A DNA stretch of 58,841 nt, taken from the NCBI GenBank assembly GCA_905250885.1, contig CAJNOQ010000260.1, positions 1 through 58,841 on the forward strand. Reading direction: 5' to 3'. Origin of the DNA: Didymodactylos carnosus (lineage: Eukaryota; Rotifera; Eurotatoria; Philodinida; Philodinidae). The notes under the pieces were generated by a model that had not been told where the DNA came from, ran no database searches, and saw only the letters and a program-made list of their open reading frames with translations. Positions 27,995-40,103 of the stretch are shown in pieces; the first letter of the stretch is position 1; every line of letters begins with the position of its first letter. A program made the translations under genes and the position numbers.

Positions 27995-30570
27995 TTAGAT
28001 CAAACAAAAAAAAAAGGTATAACTAGTAGATTATGATTGTTAGATAGTTCAACAGAATCTTTCAATAGAAAATTTATTACCTTCTTCTTAGTAAATGGAA
28101 TTGTATGATGTTAAAAAAGATGCCTATTCTATCATGTTAGAGGGTTTAAAACTTTAGTTTTATCATAGAGGAAATGAAACTCAGAAGCGTCTGTGAGAAA
28201 GTAAAAGTTCCTCTGCTTTTTAAAATACACGAAAGCAAAATTGAACTTTTTACTCCGGAATTTGTGCGTCCAGTTCATGCTCTAAAAACTCTGTAGCGTC
28301 TCGAATGAAACTTGAGAAATCTTAATATCTATTATAAGTAATAATCAAATATTCATAAAAGTATTCATCATTCAGCTATGAAAGAAATAGGTTTAATGTA
28401 GATAACTAATTGAATACTTTTATCTTTAATAATCATCATATTTTATCATTATGATTTTGATTTCAGTATGATGGTGGAAATCACTTTGTGATTTGATTTG
28501 ATTTGTCTTTCGTCTCAAAATGGTGATTATGTGATATTGATTGTATATACAAATAAAAAACATTTTTACTCTGTATTTTCATACACAATGCATTCTACAT
28601 TTACTATATATCGCTCAATGTATTTAATTATTTTATTTTTGACTATTTATTGAAGTTATTGTACTCGGAATGTTTTACTTTGAATTTGACTTTGGAAAGG
28701 TCTCTTTTTAGTGGAGTACGCACACATCGGATATCGTACAGAAGCACGATTTACTTCATTTTTCTTTTTCAATAATACACACACACACACACACACTTTT
28801 TTGTATGATCAATCTCATTTTTCTATTCAAACAAGCAGTCAATGTTTGCACTCACATATATATATCTTTTTTTAATTTCCTTCTTTTTTTTTTCATTTAC
28901 ATAAAGCAGAAAAGAAATTTATGTTTGCCGGAACAATGAAGCATTTTTATTACTTTTATGTCTTTTACGTTAAATTGAAAACAATCAAAATACTTTACCA
29001 TATACACAAAATGTACATGCTTGTTTAAGCTCTCTCTAAAAAATAATGAACGGCTGTTTTCTCTTTATTTTATATATTCTTTGCTATAAAGAATATTACT
29101 ATTTTTTCTTGTATAAAAATTTTAAAAAAATATATAATCGCTCTAAGTCAAAAATCAACGATTTGTTAATAGATTTTATCAGCAAAATATACATTTTTAA
29201 CTTATATTAACCTGTGTCAGGTATAATGCAAGATAATTATTTCTATAATGAGGAACTGCAGTGCGAAGCGATCACTTGATACCGCACAAAAACGACGCTT
29301 TGAAAAGAGAAACGCGTGATGGTAATAACAGAAATATTACTCCTTACAACATTTAGACAGAGAGAAAATTGAGGCAAACATCTATCTGTCGGAACTGATA
29401 AGTCTCTAAAATATTCATATATTCTTTAAAAGTTAATACATTTGAAGTCTAACATCGATTTCTGATACATTCTTTTCTGAAAAAAAGCAACTTTAGGGCA
29501 TCAAGAACATCAAATCTAAAATTGTTGTTACGGTAAAATTAGTGTAAATACTTGATTAATATCCAAATGGAAGATGAGTATTAGCCATACTGCCAGCAAA
29601 ATGCTGAGCATAGAAAGTATAAAACTTTCGGAACTGTACTAATGCCTCTGTAATATATATGCCATATCATCTCAACATTGTCCACTTTTTGCTAATTCCA
29701 GCGCTAAACCCTTGTTAATTGACTTGACAGTAAAATTTTTTACTGTAAAGCTATTATGTTATACTTCATCGGGCGCAATTTAGTGCGCTAGTCAAGTATA
29801 TCATAACTTAAGAAAAATATTTTATTGTTCACTACTCTTCTGATACTACGCCTATTGTAGGTACGCTTTTCCAGTCGTACTATACTAGAAATATTGAACG
29901 TTTGCATAGACAATGTAGTGTTTGCATGTATGGTGTTTAAAATGAACGTGATCCAAAATGCTTTTTTGTACACATGGGCAGTCGATACTTATCAGGGAAA
30001 CTATTAAAACATGAACATCCGAATTACCATTGCCCATGGGGGTGGCAAACATTCCGAGAACCGTTTCGACAAAAATTGAACATTATCAAAAATCCACCAG
30101 AAAATGTTGTTATATTGATTTGAGTGTGCTCTTCAAAACTTAAAACTACTTAACCTATAAAGATCATTTAATTCAGCGCAAATTCAGTTGATAAATCGCT
30201 GCTGTCGGTGCTTATTTTGGTCAAATTCTCTCTACCCTAGTGCCACAGCATAATCGGATGATTTGCGAATAGCTTCTACTTATCATCACGAGAAAAAGTA
30301 ACTTTTATGATAAATCAAAGTTTTACGATGAAATTAAGGTGATATTGGGATATTTTTATAAAGCAATGAAAATTATGACGAAACGATACAACCACTAGTC
30401 TTTACTTTTTTTAACCATGTAGTGTATGTACGAATCGTGTTACAGGAGAAAAATATTAATGCGTTTCAATAACGGCGAACAAAGTTATAAACAAATTAAT
30501 TTTAATTTGCCGTCGGGATATTTAATGAGGACAAGAACTTTGTCAGAAAAAGTTCATTTTTTTTAAGATG
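27995..30570. other. non-coding, tektin 3' flank
   Basis: Tektin 3' UTR and spacer. AATAAA at 28552-28557 is a plausible polyadenylation signal and a (CA)n run lies near 28778-28796. No further gene was recognised. Confidence 0.5.
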
Positions 30571-30768
30571 CCAGAAATTTAAAATTTGTTTTTTGTTTAT
30601 TTATACATGGTTGGATAAAGCGCATGGAGCTGAGTAAGAAAAAGTGGTTTTTAATTTTTGAAAAAATCTTTTTAAAGAAGAAAAATTGAAAAAATTCCTA
30701 GGGGCTAAAATCTCAAAAAATTCTTCAGTTTCAAAAAAATTCACATTCTTTTCTTTTTCGTTCTTCTA
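30571..30768. repeat. left arm of 4.2-kb-spaced inverted repeat
   Basis: About 200 bp that recurs in reverse complement at 34602-34809 with few mismatches (shared words include AAAGCGCATGGAGCTGAG and CCTAGGGGCTAAAATCTC). The two arms bracket the transposon cluster. They may be the ends of one large element disrupted by later insertions, or two independent copies of one repeat family. Confidence 0.8.
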
Positions 30769-31101
30769 ACTTTCAAAAGTATTTTTTTCAGATTCAACAT
30801 TAAAAACTGAGTATGAGAAGGATGCTTGATCGAGGTCGAATTCAAAGGTCCATCCAGTATCGAGATCTTAGACTCCTCCCTATGAAAAGTTCATCAGCAA
30901 TGCTGCAAATCTATCTAAGTTGTTTTGTAAAGTGATAGAGCCGATCTTTTACTTTATTAGAACCGCCATTAAACGAGTTTTAGAAGCACCCATCGCTTTT
31001 TTTCCAATTTACTTTGTCACTGAGAAAATTCGTTTTTTTCTAAATTAGGGGTGAAAACTCGGAATTCGTCCGTAATTCTCAATTTTCTGGGTATTGCTAA
31101 A

Positions 31102-31527
31102 AGACGCAAACACCCACGAACACCCCGAAATTAAAATCTGAGTTGGCCAATCGATAGAGCTCGTCGAGCTGAGTATAGCAATCCCTAACGAACACCCAAC
31201 GAACACAAAGAAAAAGGGTAAGAACACCCAGGAAAGTGTACCAAATTCATCTCCAGGTTATTCTGGGCTGAGGGTGAGGGGTGGGTGAGCCTACCAGTAC
31301 CTCACCCTCACCCCCTCAGCCCAGAATAACCTGAAGATGAGTTTGGCGCACTTTTTTGGGTGTTCTTACCCTTTCTTCTTTGTGTTCGTGGGTGTTCAAT
31401 CAAAATGTATGCTTAAAAAGCGAAACTATAAAAAAATTTTTGGGTGTTTGTTAGGGATCGCTATATTCAGTTCGACGAGCTCTATCGATTGGCCAACTCA
31501 GATTTTAATTTGCGGGTGTTCGCGTCT
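31102..31527. repeat. long foldback with 11-bp loop
   Basis: Arms 31102-31289 and 31301-31527 are reverse complements with only about 11 bp between them. The right arm carries an extra insert of about 45 bp (near 31395-31440). Shared words include TTGGCCAATCGATAGAGCTC, GGTTATTCTGGGCTGAGG and repeated GGGTGTTC. Open frames within (31045-31227 minus, 31337-31600 plus) are mirror products of the arms and not genes. Confidence 0.85.
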
Positions 31528-31858
31528 TGCAGGAATATCCTATTCGGAGTCGGCGTCAAAAATTGAATCGAATGATATATATCTCAAAATCTTTTGTTGA
31601 TTTTCGTTTTTGGTGAAAGTATAAAGCTTAAAGTGATCGGATAGAATAAAAAAAGTACGATTCAATGTCTACTTTGAATATTTATCATAAAAAATATATT
31701 ATATTTTTATATTATTAATATATTTATGATTTATTTGAATTTTAATCAAATTAAAATCGGATTTAAAAAATATCGGAGACTATATTAAGAATAATTAATT
31801 TACAGTTAATTTATAATTTTTGTTTTCGCTTCTACAGCAACAATTTATTACTACGAAT

Positions 31859-32231
31859 CAGGCATGTGCGAGTCCGGGTCCTTAAAAAAAAAAAAGACGA
31901 GTCCGAATTCTTAACATTAAGAACCGAGTCTATTTCGAGTCCGGTAGTCTTTTAGATTCTTTTTTGATGAGTGTGGTTTATTTCTCTTTTTTAATTCATT
32001 CAGCCTTGGATGGCTATTTGATTTTCGAAAATAAGGTTACTTTGCATATTCGTCTTCGAAACAAAATTTTCAATTTCATGTGAAACAGAAGGCGTTGTTA
32101 TTTCGCTTTTCACTTTTCTCTGTTTATTTGTGTTAAAAGTTGATTAGATCGGACTCGAAATACAAAAACTCCAGTTCGAGTCCGAGTCCATCAAAAAATT
32201 TTCCAGTTCACACTCGGACTCGCCTTTCGGA
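31859..32231. mobile_element. hAT-like MITE with perfect 8-bp duplication
   Basis: A 373-bp element bounded by identical 8-bp repeats CTACGAAT (31851-31858 and 32232-32239). Ends contain GCGAGTCCG in inverted orientation, and the GAGTCC/GGACTC word recurs inside. No transposase frame is present, so it is non-autonomous. The 8-bp duplication and GTGC-type end suggest the hAT superfamily. Confidence 0.8.
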
Positions 32232-32574
32232 CTACGAATATCGAGAATTTTGAATTAACGAAGGCCAAAATTAATTAGATTTTGACAATATCTGTTATTT
32301 TATAAAATAAAAAAATTAATGAATTCATTTATTTATCTAAAACTATTTATTGATTAAATTTCAAAAGAAAAACTGGAGTTATTAATGTTTTCAAAATTTT
32401 ATTTCGAATTAGCTTGTTTCGTGAAGGTTGGAGGTATATTTGAATAGTAATCTCTGATTTAATCCATTAGATTTCAAGGCTGCAGCTCCTATTCATTGGA
32501 TTTTATTCTTATTTATCTCACAAAACTTAAAATTTGGACATCTTTATGCTATTTTCAATTTTTCTTGAAATTAA

Positions 32575-33659
32575 TCCTTTGAGTACGGACGACGCGAATT
32601 CGCGTTCTGAAATTTTGCCCTCTGAATAGTTTCGTAAATATTACGTATTGATTATTCAATGAAATGAATGACCCAGTTTTATTTGCTGATCTCAAATATG
32701 TTATTAGTTTTGCTTGAAAATATATGGGGTAGGTATGTGTACGGGTACCATTTTCGTACCCGTATCTGACCTGAAAATTTTTTTTCCATCAGTATCCGAT
32801 CCGTACCCGTACCCGATCCGACCCAAGAACTTTGTACCCGACCTGTACCCGACCCATACCCAACTTATGCCTAAAAATTTTCTCGTTTTTGTTTTCCAGC
32901 TAAAAATTTTTGTTCTTCGAGTGAAGATATCAAATTATCATTCCTTTGTCAAGTAATTCTTTTTAAACGTTCATGTATTTTAGTTAAACTCCTGTATTTT
33001 TTTGTGCGTTTTTCACTAGAACTTTCCAGTTTTCGGTTAAATTAAAAAAAATAGAATCCGTACCCGGCAACTTCGTACCGGGTCGGGTAAGGATTGGGTT
33101 GCACATCTCTAATATGGGGCCCTCGCTCTTCTACGTATGTTTCAATCGAGGGCGCTGGATCTCAACGAATTTTCGGAACCACACAATAGTTAACCTTCAT
33201 ACTTCGGCTAGATAGTCCACAGACACTACTATGATGCGAATTTGAAGTCAAAATGATGCTCCTAGATGGAAATTGTGAATTTTTTTCGCAAGAGGATCTG
33301 GACTTTTCAACAGAAAAACGCGAGCCCCGTCAGTAAAAGAGCTGTATTTACCTGACTACTAACAGCTCATTTACGAAATTTATAACACTGACAGAGTAGA
33401 GCCGTGACTACTTTTTTGTAAAAAGAAAAAGTTGTCCACTCTCTCAGATCAGGAGCTACTGATATTTTACGGAAAAGAAATAAATCGCTTATATCTCACA
33501 AACCATCCAGTAAAAGAGGCCCAGACTTTTTTGTGGGTGACCAGCATTCGGTAAGAGGTATGACCACACAAAATTAGAAGTTCCTGGCTATCATGGTTCT
33601 TGATGTGTAGGGATGTGGCTACTTTTGCGGGTTTATTTCTTGACCCCGTACTCAGAGGG
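32575..33659. mobile_element. piggyBac-like non-autonomous element
   Basis: Bounded on both sides by TTAA (32571-32574 and 33660-33663), the piggyBac target site. Terminal inverted repeats read TCCTTTGAGTACGG on the left and CCCTCTGAGTACGG on the right. Total 1085 bp, of which 390 bp is a later hAT-like insertion plus its duplication (32730-33119). No transposase frame remains, so it was mobilised in trans or is an internally deleted copy. Confidence 0.7.
32730..33111. mobile_element. hAT-like MITE nested in piggyBac-like element
   Basis: A 382-bp element flanked by perfect 8-bp duplications ATATGGGG (32722-32729 and 33112-33119). Inward end sequences are TAGGTATGTGTACGGG and TAGAGATGTGCAACCC. 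Subterminal regions are built of repeated GTACCCG/CGGGTAC words on both strands. It is non-autonomous. The open frame 32714-32956 is the translated GTACCCG repeat, not a gene. Confidence 0.85.
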
Positions 33660-34288
33660 TTAAGAACATTAAATTGAAGATACTAATCCTCTTCAATTTT
33701 GGTAGAAATAGTGAGATATATCATTATTTTGTGCGTTACTTCTATAAGAATTAATTATTATAAATAAAATTAATATTATTCATAACGTTTTCTTTATCAT
33801 TATACAATAAAAAATTTAAAATATTGTTAAGGTTCGTCTTTTTTGATGATTATGACCACCGTTTATTTACAAACAAAAGCCTCTCTCCTTTAACAATAGA
33901 ACCCGATCTATTTATACACGAAATATTGCTCAATAATCTTGACCATAGTCTTGCACCATAACCGCTAATACATTCTTGCGTAATAACCTTAACTACAATC
34001 TTCTCCCTTATGGCACGACTCTAGCGCGTGACATAACAAATATATCAAGAAGTTTGTTTTGCCTTTTTTCTAAGCTGATTTTTATATCAATATTTAAATG
34101 TCCCGTAATTTATTTTCAACATACTTCATTGCAGCCTTGCAGCTTTTTTTTAAAGCAAACAAGCACGCTGAATAAATAACTTTTTAAGTGCTTTATCAAT
34201 TATTTACTGTTTTATATCTAACTATAATATTTTCGTCGTTGTTTCGATATGAAAGGAGACATTCACCTCCCTCTCCAATAGAATATAT

Positions 34289-34520
34289 AGTGGTCAACAA
34301 AAAAATTGATCATACACCCTCATATTAACTTATACTTGATATTTCTCCGAAACGAAATCACCTGTAAAGTTCGGAGTTTCTCTAAAATGTTGCAAATTTA
34401 TTGTAGTTTATTTGCTTAAAATAGAAAGTGCTCAATGTCGTGAAGTCATTGTGCTAGGTCAGGAAGAGTGAAATGGACGACTTTCTCTGTTCAACAAAAT
34501 TGATCATACAGTTGGATTTT
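34289..34520. mobile_element. Tc1-like terminal region fragment (IR/DR type)
   Basis: AGTGGTCAACAAAAAAATTG at about 34288, followed by GATCATACA, recurs in shorter form as TTCAACAAAATTGATCATAC about 200 bp downstream. This spacing of two direct repeats within one terminal region resembles the IR/DR ends of Tc1-like transposons. No opposite end and no transposase were found, so it is a solo fragment. Confidence 0.4.
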
Positions 34521-34601
34521 TTCCACTTTTCCACATAGCAGACTTTAGTTTTAATTTGGTAAAACGAGCGTATTTTGTGCAGTTTTTCTCGCTCGTCTGA
34601 T

Positions 34602-34809
34602 AGAAGAACGAAAGAGAAAAGAATGTGAATTTTTTTGAAACTGAAGAATTTTTTGAGATTTTAGCCCCTAGGAATTTTTTCAATTTTTCTTCTTTAAAAA
34701 GATTTTCTCAAAAATTAAAAACCACTTTTTCTTACTCAGCTCCATGCGCTTTATTCAACCATGTATAAATAAACGAAAAACAAATCTTACTCGAATTTTG
34801 AATTTCTGG
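34602..34809. repeat. right arm of 4.2-kb-spaced inverted repeat
   Basis: Reverse complement of 30571-30768. It closes the transposon-rich block. Confidence 0.8.
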
Positions 34810-37587
34810 TATCTCACAAAAAAAAAACAAAGTTTTAGATAAACTTTTTTTATATGCGAGTTACTTTTGAACTGAATCGAACATTTTTCACTAAAGAATA
34901 TAATCTGAGCATTCTCCTCCAATTCATAGATGTATATAAGTTTTATTATTTCGCACGTTATTTTCGTAATAAAGTGAAATATAATCCTAAAATTAATTGA
35001 CCAGATACTTCACTACTGTTGTCTCTGGAGATAAAACGTTTTGATCCAAACTTTCGCTTAATGGCTGAGATATCAGAACTCCAAAGTGAGTATAAACGGT
35101 ACATTATCGAGGCAAATGTTCTACATACATTTTCAACCAAAATTGAAGACACCGTTTAATGCAGTATTGTCTACTCTATAATATCTGGTATTATTACAGT
35201 TAGATTTGAATAAATTATTTTCTACTGATGAATCCTGTCAATAAAATGAGCTCCTTTTTCTTCAGTGTTGAATCTCAGTTAAAACTACACTCTTCGGCAA
35301 TCGAAATCTGTTCTTTTTTCACAAAAATTCACAATTTACTACGCTATCACACAAAACACACTTTCATTCACAACAAAAAACTTATCGGTCCATCTTCCCC
35401 TCCCCAATCTTAGAAGCTTCGCGCCAGCCCTGTATCCACTGTGTCACATACACATACGTATGGTAAACATTTAACACAGGTTGTCAATTCAATTCTACAA
35501 AAAATTAAAATTTAGTGTCTGAACTAATTTTTCTCAGATGATTTGATAAGAATTGTTGCGTGTACATGAATATAAAATAAATCAACAGTCTACACATACA
35601 TTTTGATATATTGAATGATGGGAGGTCTTTATTTAATTGATCAATCTGGCAATGTTAACTCGTCACTATCTTGCAGAAGAGAAAATTCTTTTTTAAAACG
35701 ATCAATGTTTAACATTTGTAATCACGTAATAATAATTTTATTCTCGTACTGATTATGATCAGAACAATCTCATCAGGTGTGCAGTTATTCTACTCACACT
35801 TAAACAATAAATTGGCCACTTCCGTGATGTCGTTCAATTCATATCAATAATAATGATGATCATATCAATAGGTGGGGAAGAAAAGTGAGAGAGGCATGAA
35901 CTCGAACAGTTTCAACAATGTTTTTATTAATAAGCATTTTTATATAAAGAAAAATATGCACTCTGTTAACACTAATTAAATTTAGACACTACATCGTGGT
36001 CATCCAATGCAAAAGATGTCTAGAAATATGGAAACCAATGTATCTTAAATTATTTATACATGGAACGATGTTCAAGTTAACTAATCTCGTTTCGGATAGA
36101 AAAAAATGTTCGATTCTATGTTGTTTATTTACTGTTTCAATTTGAAAATGAAAAAAAATAAAACGTATTTGAACTGAAACCTCTTTGTTGTGCATTTGAT
36201 GGATTTAGTCGAACGACAGTTTCAGCATACCAGTCCACAAGCAAACAGTGTCATTGATAATTACTACTAAACATTCCAACATTTTTCCGCTTTTTTGGTA
36301 TGTCATTTTGTACTAAAAAACAAACAAAAGAAAAATAAGATACCGAAAGTGAGCGATGTCTCTAATCTCACTAGACTGAAAAATCGTAGCGCTTGTACAC
36401 ATAGTCGAAGTCAAAAACTTACTAAAATTCGTTTAAGATTGTGCTTACATTTGTCTGAGATCTTAGATAGATCCTATCAAAATCAAATAACCAAGAAAAT
36501 TTAAGATTCGATACGGTTTTGCTTGGATGTTAATGCGAGCTTATTAAACTTCGTAAGATCATCAAACTATAGGCTACTATGCATAGAAATTTTTTTCCAA
36601 AAATTGAATGACGCAGTTTTCCATCTTCTGTACATTTACAATTATACGCATCTTCCCTTTTGCCGAAGATTGATTAATGTCGTGTGATATATGATTCTGA
36701 TTTTACAACTCAGACAGAGTCAGTGGGATCAGTTCAATATTTAGTAGTAAAGATGAAAAACACATCACTTCGACTGTTCTCTAAAACATAAGCGTAGTTT
36801 AAAGAATTTAAGAGAATTCATGAATTCGTCGTGAGTTTAAACACATGTGTGTTGTCGAACTTTGAATCAAAAATATTTTTTTTCTATTTACTGAATCTCT
36901 TACTTACAAGATTTTTCTAAGCACTCTTACAAAAGCTCCTCTGAAAGAGTCGACGTTTATCAAAGTTTGAACACGATATGATACGTTGATAAGATAAACT
37001 CTCAAACCAATTGCAGCGCAGAAGCTCGTTTAACTAAAGAAAATCGAGTTGATGCTTATCTTTATGTTAACAACGTCTGTCTGTTTAAAATCAGAAAGGC
37101 TGAAATGATTTTGATTTTCTCATTGATGCCTTTCAAAATGGTTGATAAGCACAGACCCAATGAATCTATTCTTTTAGCATTAAAGAAAGGCAACTATGTA
37201 CGACATGAGTCGAATTTAGTAATGCTGGACGGTACTTCAGATATTAAAAAGTTGCAAATTAATCGTTTCTGCAGAGCTTCTTCTGTTGCGACTAGACCGT
37301 GTTTGACTTTCCTCTCAACCTAGTTAGAAGTAATATGAAAGACTTATTGGGAGGAAGGTCATTTGCTGAGAGTTAGTCTTAGGAGATCAGTGAAGAAGGC
37401 TTAAGGGGGAAAACTCTGTTCTAGATGTTCCGAAACTTTCTATTATCAGATATACATAGATAAATAAGTTGTCACAAAATTCAACTTTTACTCAACTCAA
37501 ATTAGGTGGAGAAAGTCATTTTGCAACAGAAAATCCAATATTCACTAATTTTCAGATGTGTAAAAAAAATACTTTTTTCCTCTCATT
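34810..37587. other. non-coding, no feature seen
   Basis: AT-rich spacer downstream of the Pax-like gene. I searched the minus strand by eye for a homeodomain exon that might follow the Pax-like C-terminus and found none in 37080-37560. Other open frames lack family resemblance. Confidence 0.5.
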
Positions 37588-38876
37588 TCACTTACATTCG
37601 ATTAAACGTCTTTTTCGATTCACTGTTGTTTCTGATGAGAGTATGCTATCAATAGAATGTTTAAGTATCGGTCTCTTGTTCGTATTCAAAGGTAACAAAG
37701 TATGCTTGTTTTGTGTTAACAGATCGCCGCTTGTTGTTGCTTGAATCGAATCGGATGTATTATAATCACTTGATGTTAGTTCTAAATTGGGTACTTGTTC
37801 ATCTTTGCTACTACTGCTATCATCATCATTACTTTGGTGAGATGTATTTTTTGTTGGTTGAATTACAAATGGATAGAGAATAGAACGATATGAATTAGCC
37901 GATAATGGTGAGTTTTGTCCCTTGTTATTGAATGAAAAATATTGCGGTAAATGACTGTTAGGGTAAATATTCAACATTTTTGATTTTGAAATAGGTGTTG
38001 ATGTAAGAGAATGAAACGTTGTAGCAGTAATTACGGATGTTCGTTTGACGGTACATGGTGATTCTGACCGTCTGTAGAAAAGAAACAAACAATAAGTGAA
38101 AATTGAGAGTGTACGCGTCCCAAGTGTCTTATAAGCATACCTGTTTACTGATGACTTTTCGTCATCAGAATCGATTGAAGTGTTTGGATGAGACTTTCGC
38201 ACTGGTGATGGTAAGAACTAGCACAAGAAAAAACGCATATTACCTGACTTAGACTGAAACTTAGACTTTTTCCTCTTTTTCTAAATGATATCTAGAAACC
38301 TCTATTATTAGTTGCATGATTTGAGTCAACTCTAATATAATTGAATCCGAAAATGGTTGTAGTTCATTCATGACAAATACGTGGGGAACACTCTTACAAA
38401 ATACAAAAGTTTTGACTGTCATTAGTATAAACAGTATTTTCAGTCTAATGAGACTCTAAAATCATAATACGTTTGATAACGAAAAATTAGTTTATATCTC
38501 AGATACTACAAGACTTGAACTTCCGGAACAATAGACGATATTAAAGATAAAGCGGGAAACTTACTTTATTTCGTCCATTTACTGAGCCTGGTTTTATGGA
38601 ACCAGTTTCATAGAATCTCGTAAGAATTTTCGATACACATCCATGTGAAACAAGTAATTGGCGACTAATATCACATGGTCTTATGCCCATAAGAGCCAAT
38701 TCTACAATTTGGCGACGAATATGATCGGGTAGAGGACGACCATTTACAAAAACTCCACCCAACTGATTAACTCCTGCTTGTCCTATATTAAATAGATATA
38801 AACACAATTTATGTTCTATTCAAATAAAAATGATGTAATACTCACCAATGCCAGGTACATACATTTTGCTTTTCAT
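37588..38876 (-). CDS. Pax-like protein with half paired domain
   Basis: Presumed DNA-binding transcription factor of the Pax family. Exons on the minus strand: 38876-38846, 38782-38565, 38217-38141, 38071-37588; phases agree and give 269 residues. Residues 11-83 are the N-terminal PAI subdomain of a paired domain ([46 protein letters not shown]), mixing Pax1/9 and Pax2/5/8 traits. The C-terminal RED subdomain expected next is absent: exon 2 ends at NGRNK and exon 3 continues with unrelated Ser-rich sequence. No homeodomain is seen. Near the C-terminus (247-254) HSIDSILS resembles the Pax octapeptide that recruits Groucho-type co-repressors. An in-frame TAA upstream of the first ATG supports the start. 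The terminal codons TGT-AAG-TGA contain GTAAGT, so splicing to a further unseen exon is possible. Confidence 0.8.
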
Positions 38877-40103
38877 CTCAAGTATCAGTCTGATTTAACT
38901 TTGAAACACTTGCAAAAACTGTCAGTTTTAAAGATATCCGACTGAGTAAAAAACTTACCGATTCACGTTTCTTTATGAATGATGTGTATCGCTAATTATG
39001 AAAGGAAAAAAAATAGTTTTCTTCATTCTTACAGCATTGGTTCATTTTATTTTATCGCATACAAATTTTATTGGTTTGTTACATACTATAGAAAAAAGAA
39101 TATCTTTCTGTTCGTTCATTTTATAAATTATACATATATAACACAACATCATCAGTTAAGGTTGAATACATTCTGAGTCAAAATTAATCATGCTTCATAG
39201 ATCAAATTGACGCTATTACACTGAATGATCAATTGTGACTTTATTTAGCAACTTTAAGTAAACAACAAGTTAGTTTTTGAAAAAAATCCCATAAAAAATA
39301 TTTCTATTATCATAAAAAAGGAGAAGCGAACTACTGAAGTATAAACTACGCTGAGAAAGTCAATGTCTCTACAAAATCGAACAAGAATGTTTACCTGAGC
39401 ATCTCAGATGTTATCCTCTGCCACCTGTTTTAGTCTTAAACCAAAGTTCTGAATGAAGACCATAACAACATAGTTGATGAATAAGTGACGAATGTCGAAA
39501 ATATCATGATAGAAGAAGCAATTGTCACCATATATAATACTAAGATGTGAGCGCTAGAAAAGAGAAGACAGTTGTGTACTGTAATCGACCATAACTTACT
39601 AATTTTGATATTTTATATTAAGTGTTCATAGAATTTTTCTATCTATACATAGAATGATTAATATAATTAATATTCGCTTCTTTTTACTTCTAAACTTTGC
39701 GGTCAATTGTGATTTTTACTCATTTACATGGGCTAGTCGGAAAACTTTTTCTAGGAGATCAACAGACTTTTTAAAGGATTGTTTTTTTATTTCAAATTTT
39801 TAAAAAATACACGGCTGCGTAATATAATTCTTCACATGGCAATTACTGCTTATTGTTCTTGATATTTTTTTCCAGGAGGGGCAATTGTCTCTAATTGCGC
39901 CGATGGTGGCTCGCCAATGCTCATTTGCTATATATAAAAAAACATAGAATACTATGTCTGATATTGAAACTTGAACTTCTGTCTGCATATGCAATAATAA
40001 CACTCTCCGTTTCTAATGTCACGGAGAATTTACTTATATAATCAATACAAGTCTGCATAGTATTGATGGAAAAAAACCATATTCTGTTTTACATTTGCAT
40101 CTG
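38877..40103. other. non-coding, Pax-like upstream region
   Basis: Likely 5' flank of the Pax-like gene. No exon or repeat was recognised. Confidence 0.5.

Noticed and set aside
31045..31600. Two related open frames on opposite strands
   Set aside because: They are mirror translations of foldback arms, which explains their similarity.
32714..32956. Pro/Asp-rich open frame
   Set aside because: It is the translation of the GTACCCG subterminal repeat of a hAT-like MITE.
37080..37560. Homeodomain exon downstream of the Pax-like gene
   Set aside because: No WFxNRR-type segment was found on the minus strand by eye in this stretch.
38218..38564. 52-codon open frame in the Pax-like intron as a missing RED subdomain
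   Set aside because: It has an acceptor-like start and a possible donor, but its residues show no RED pattern such as FAWEIRDRL.
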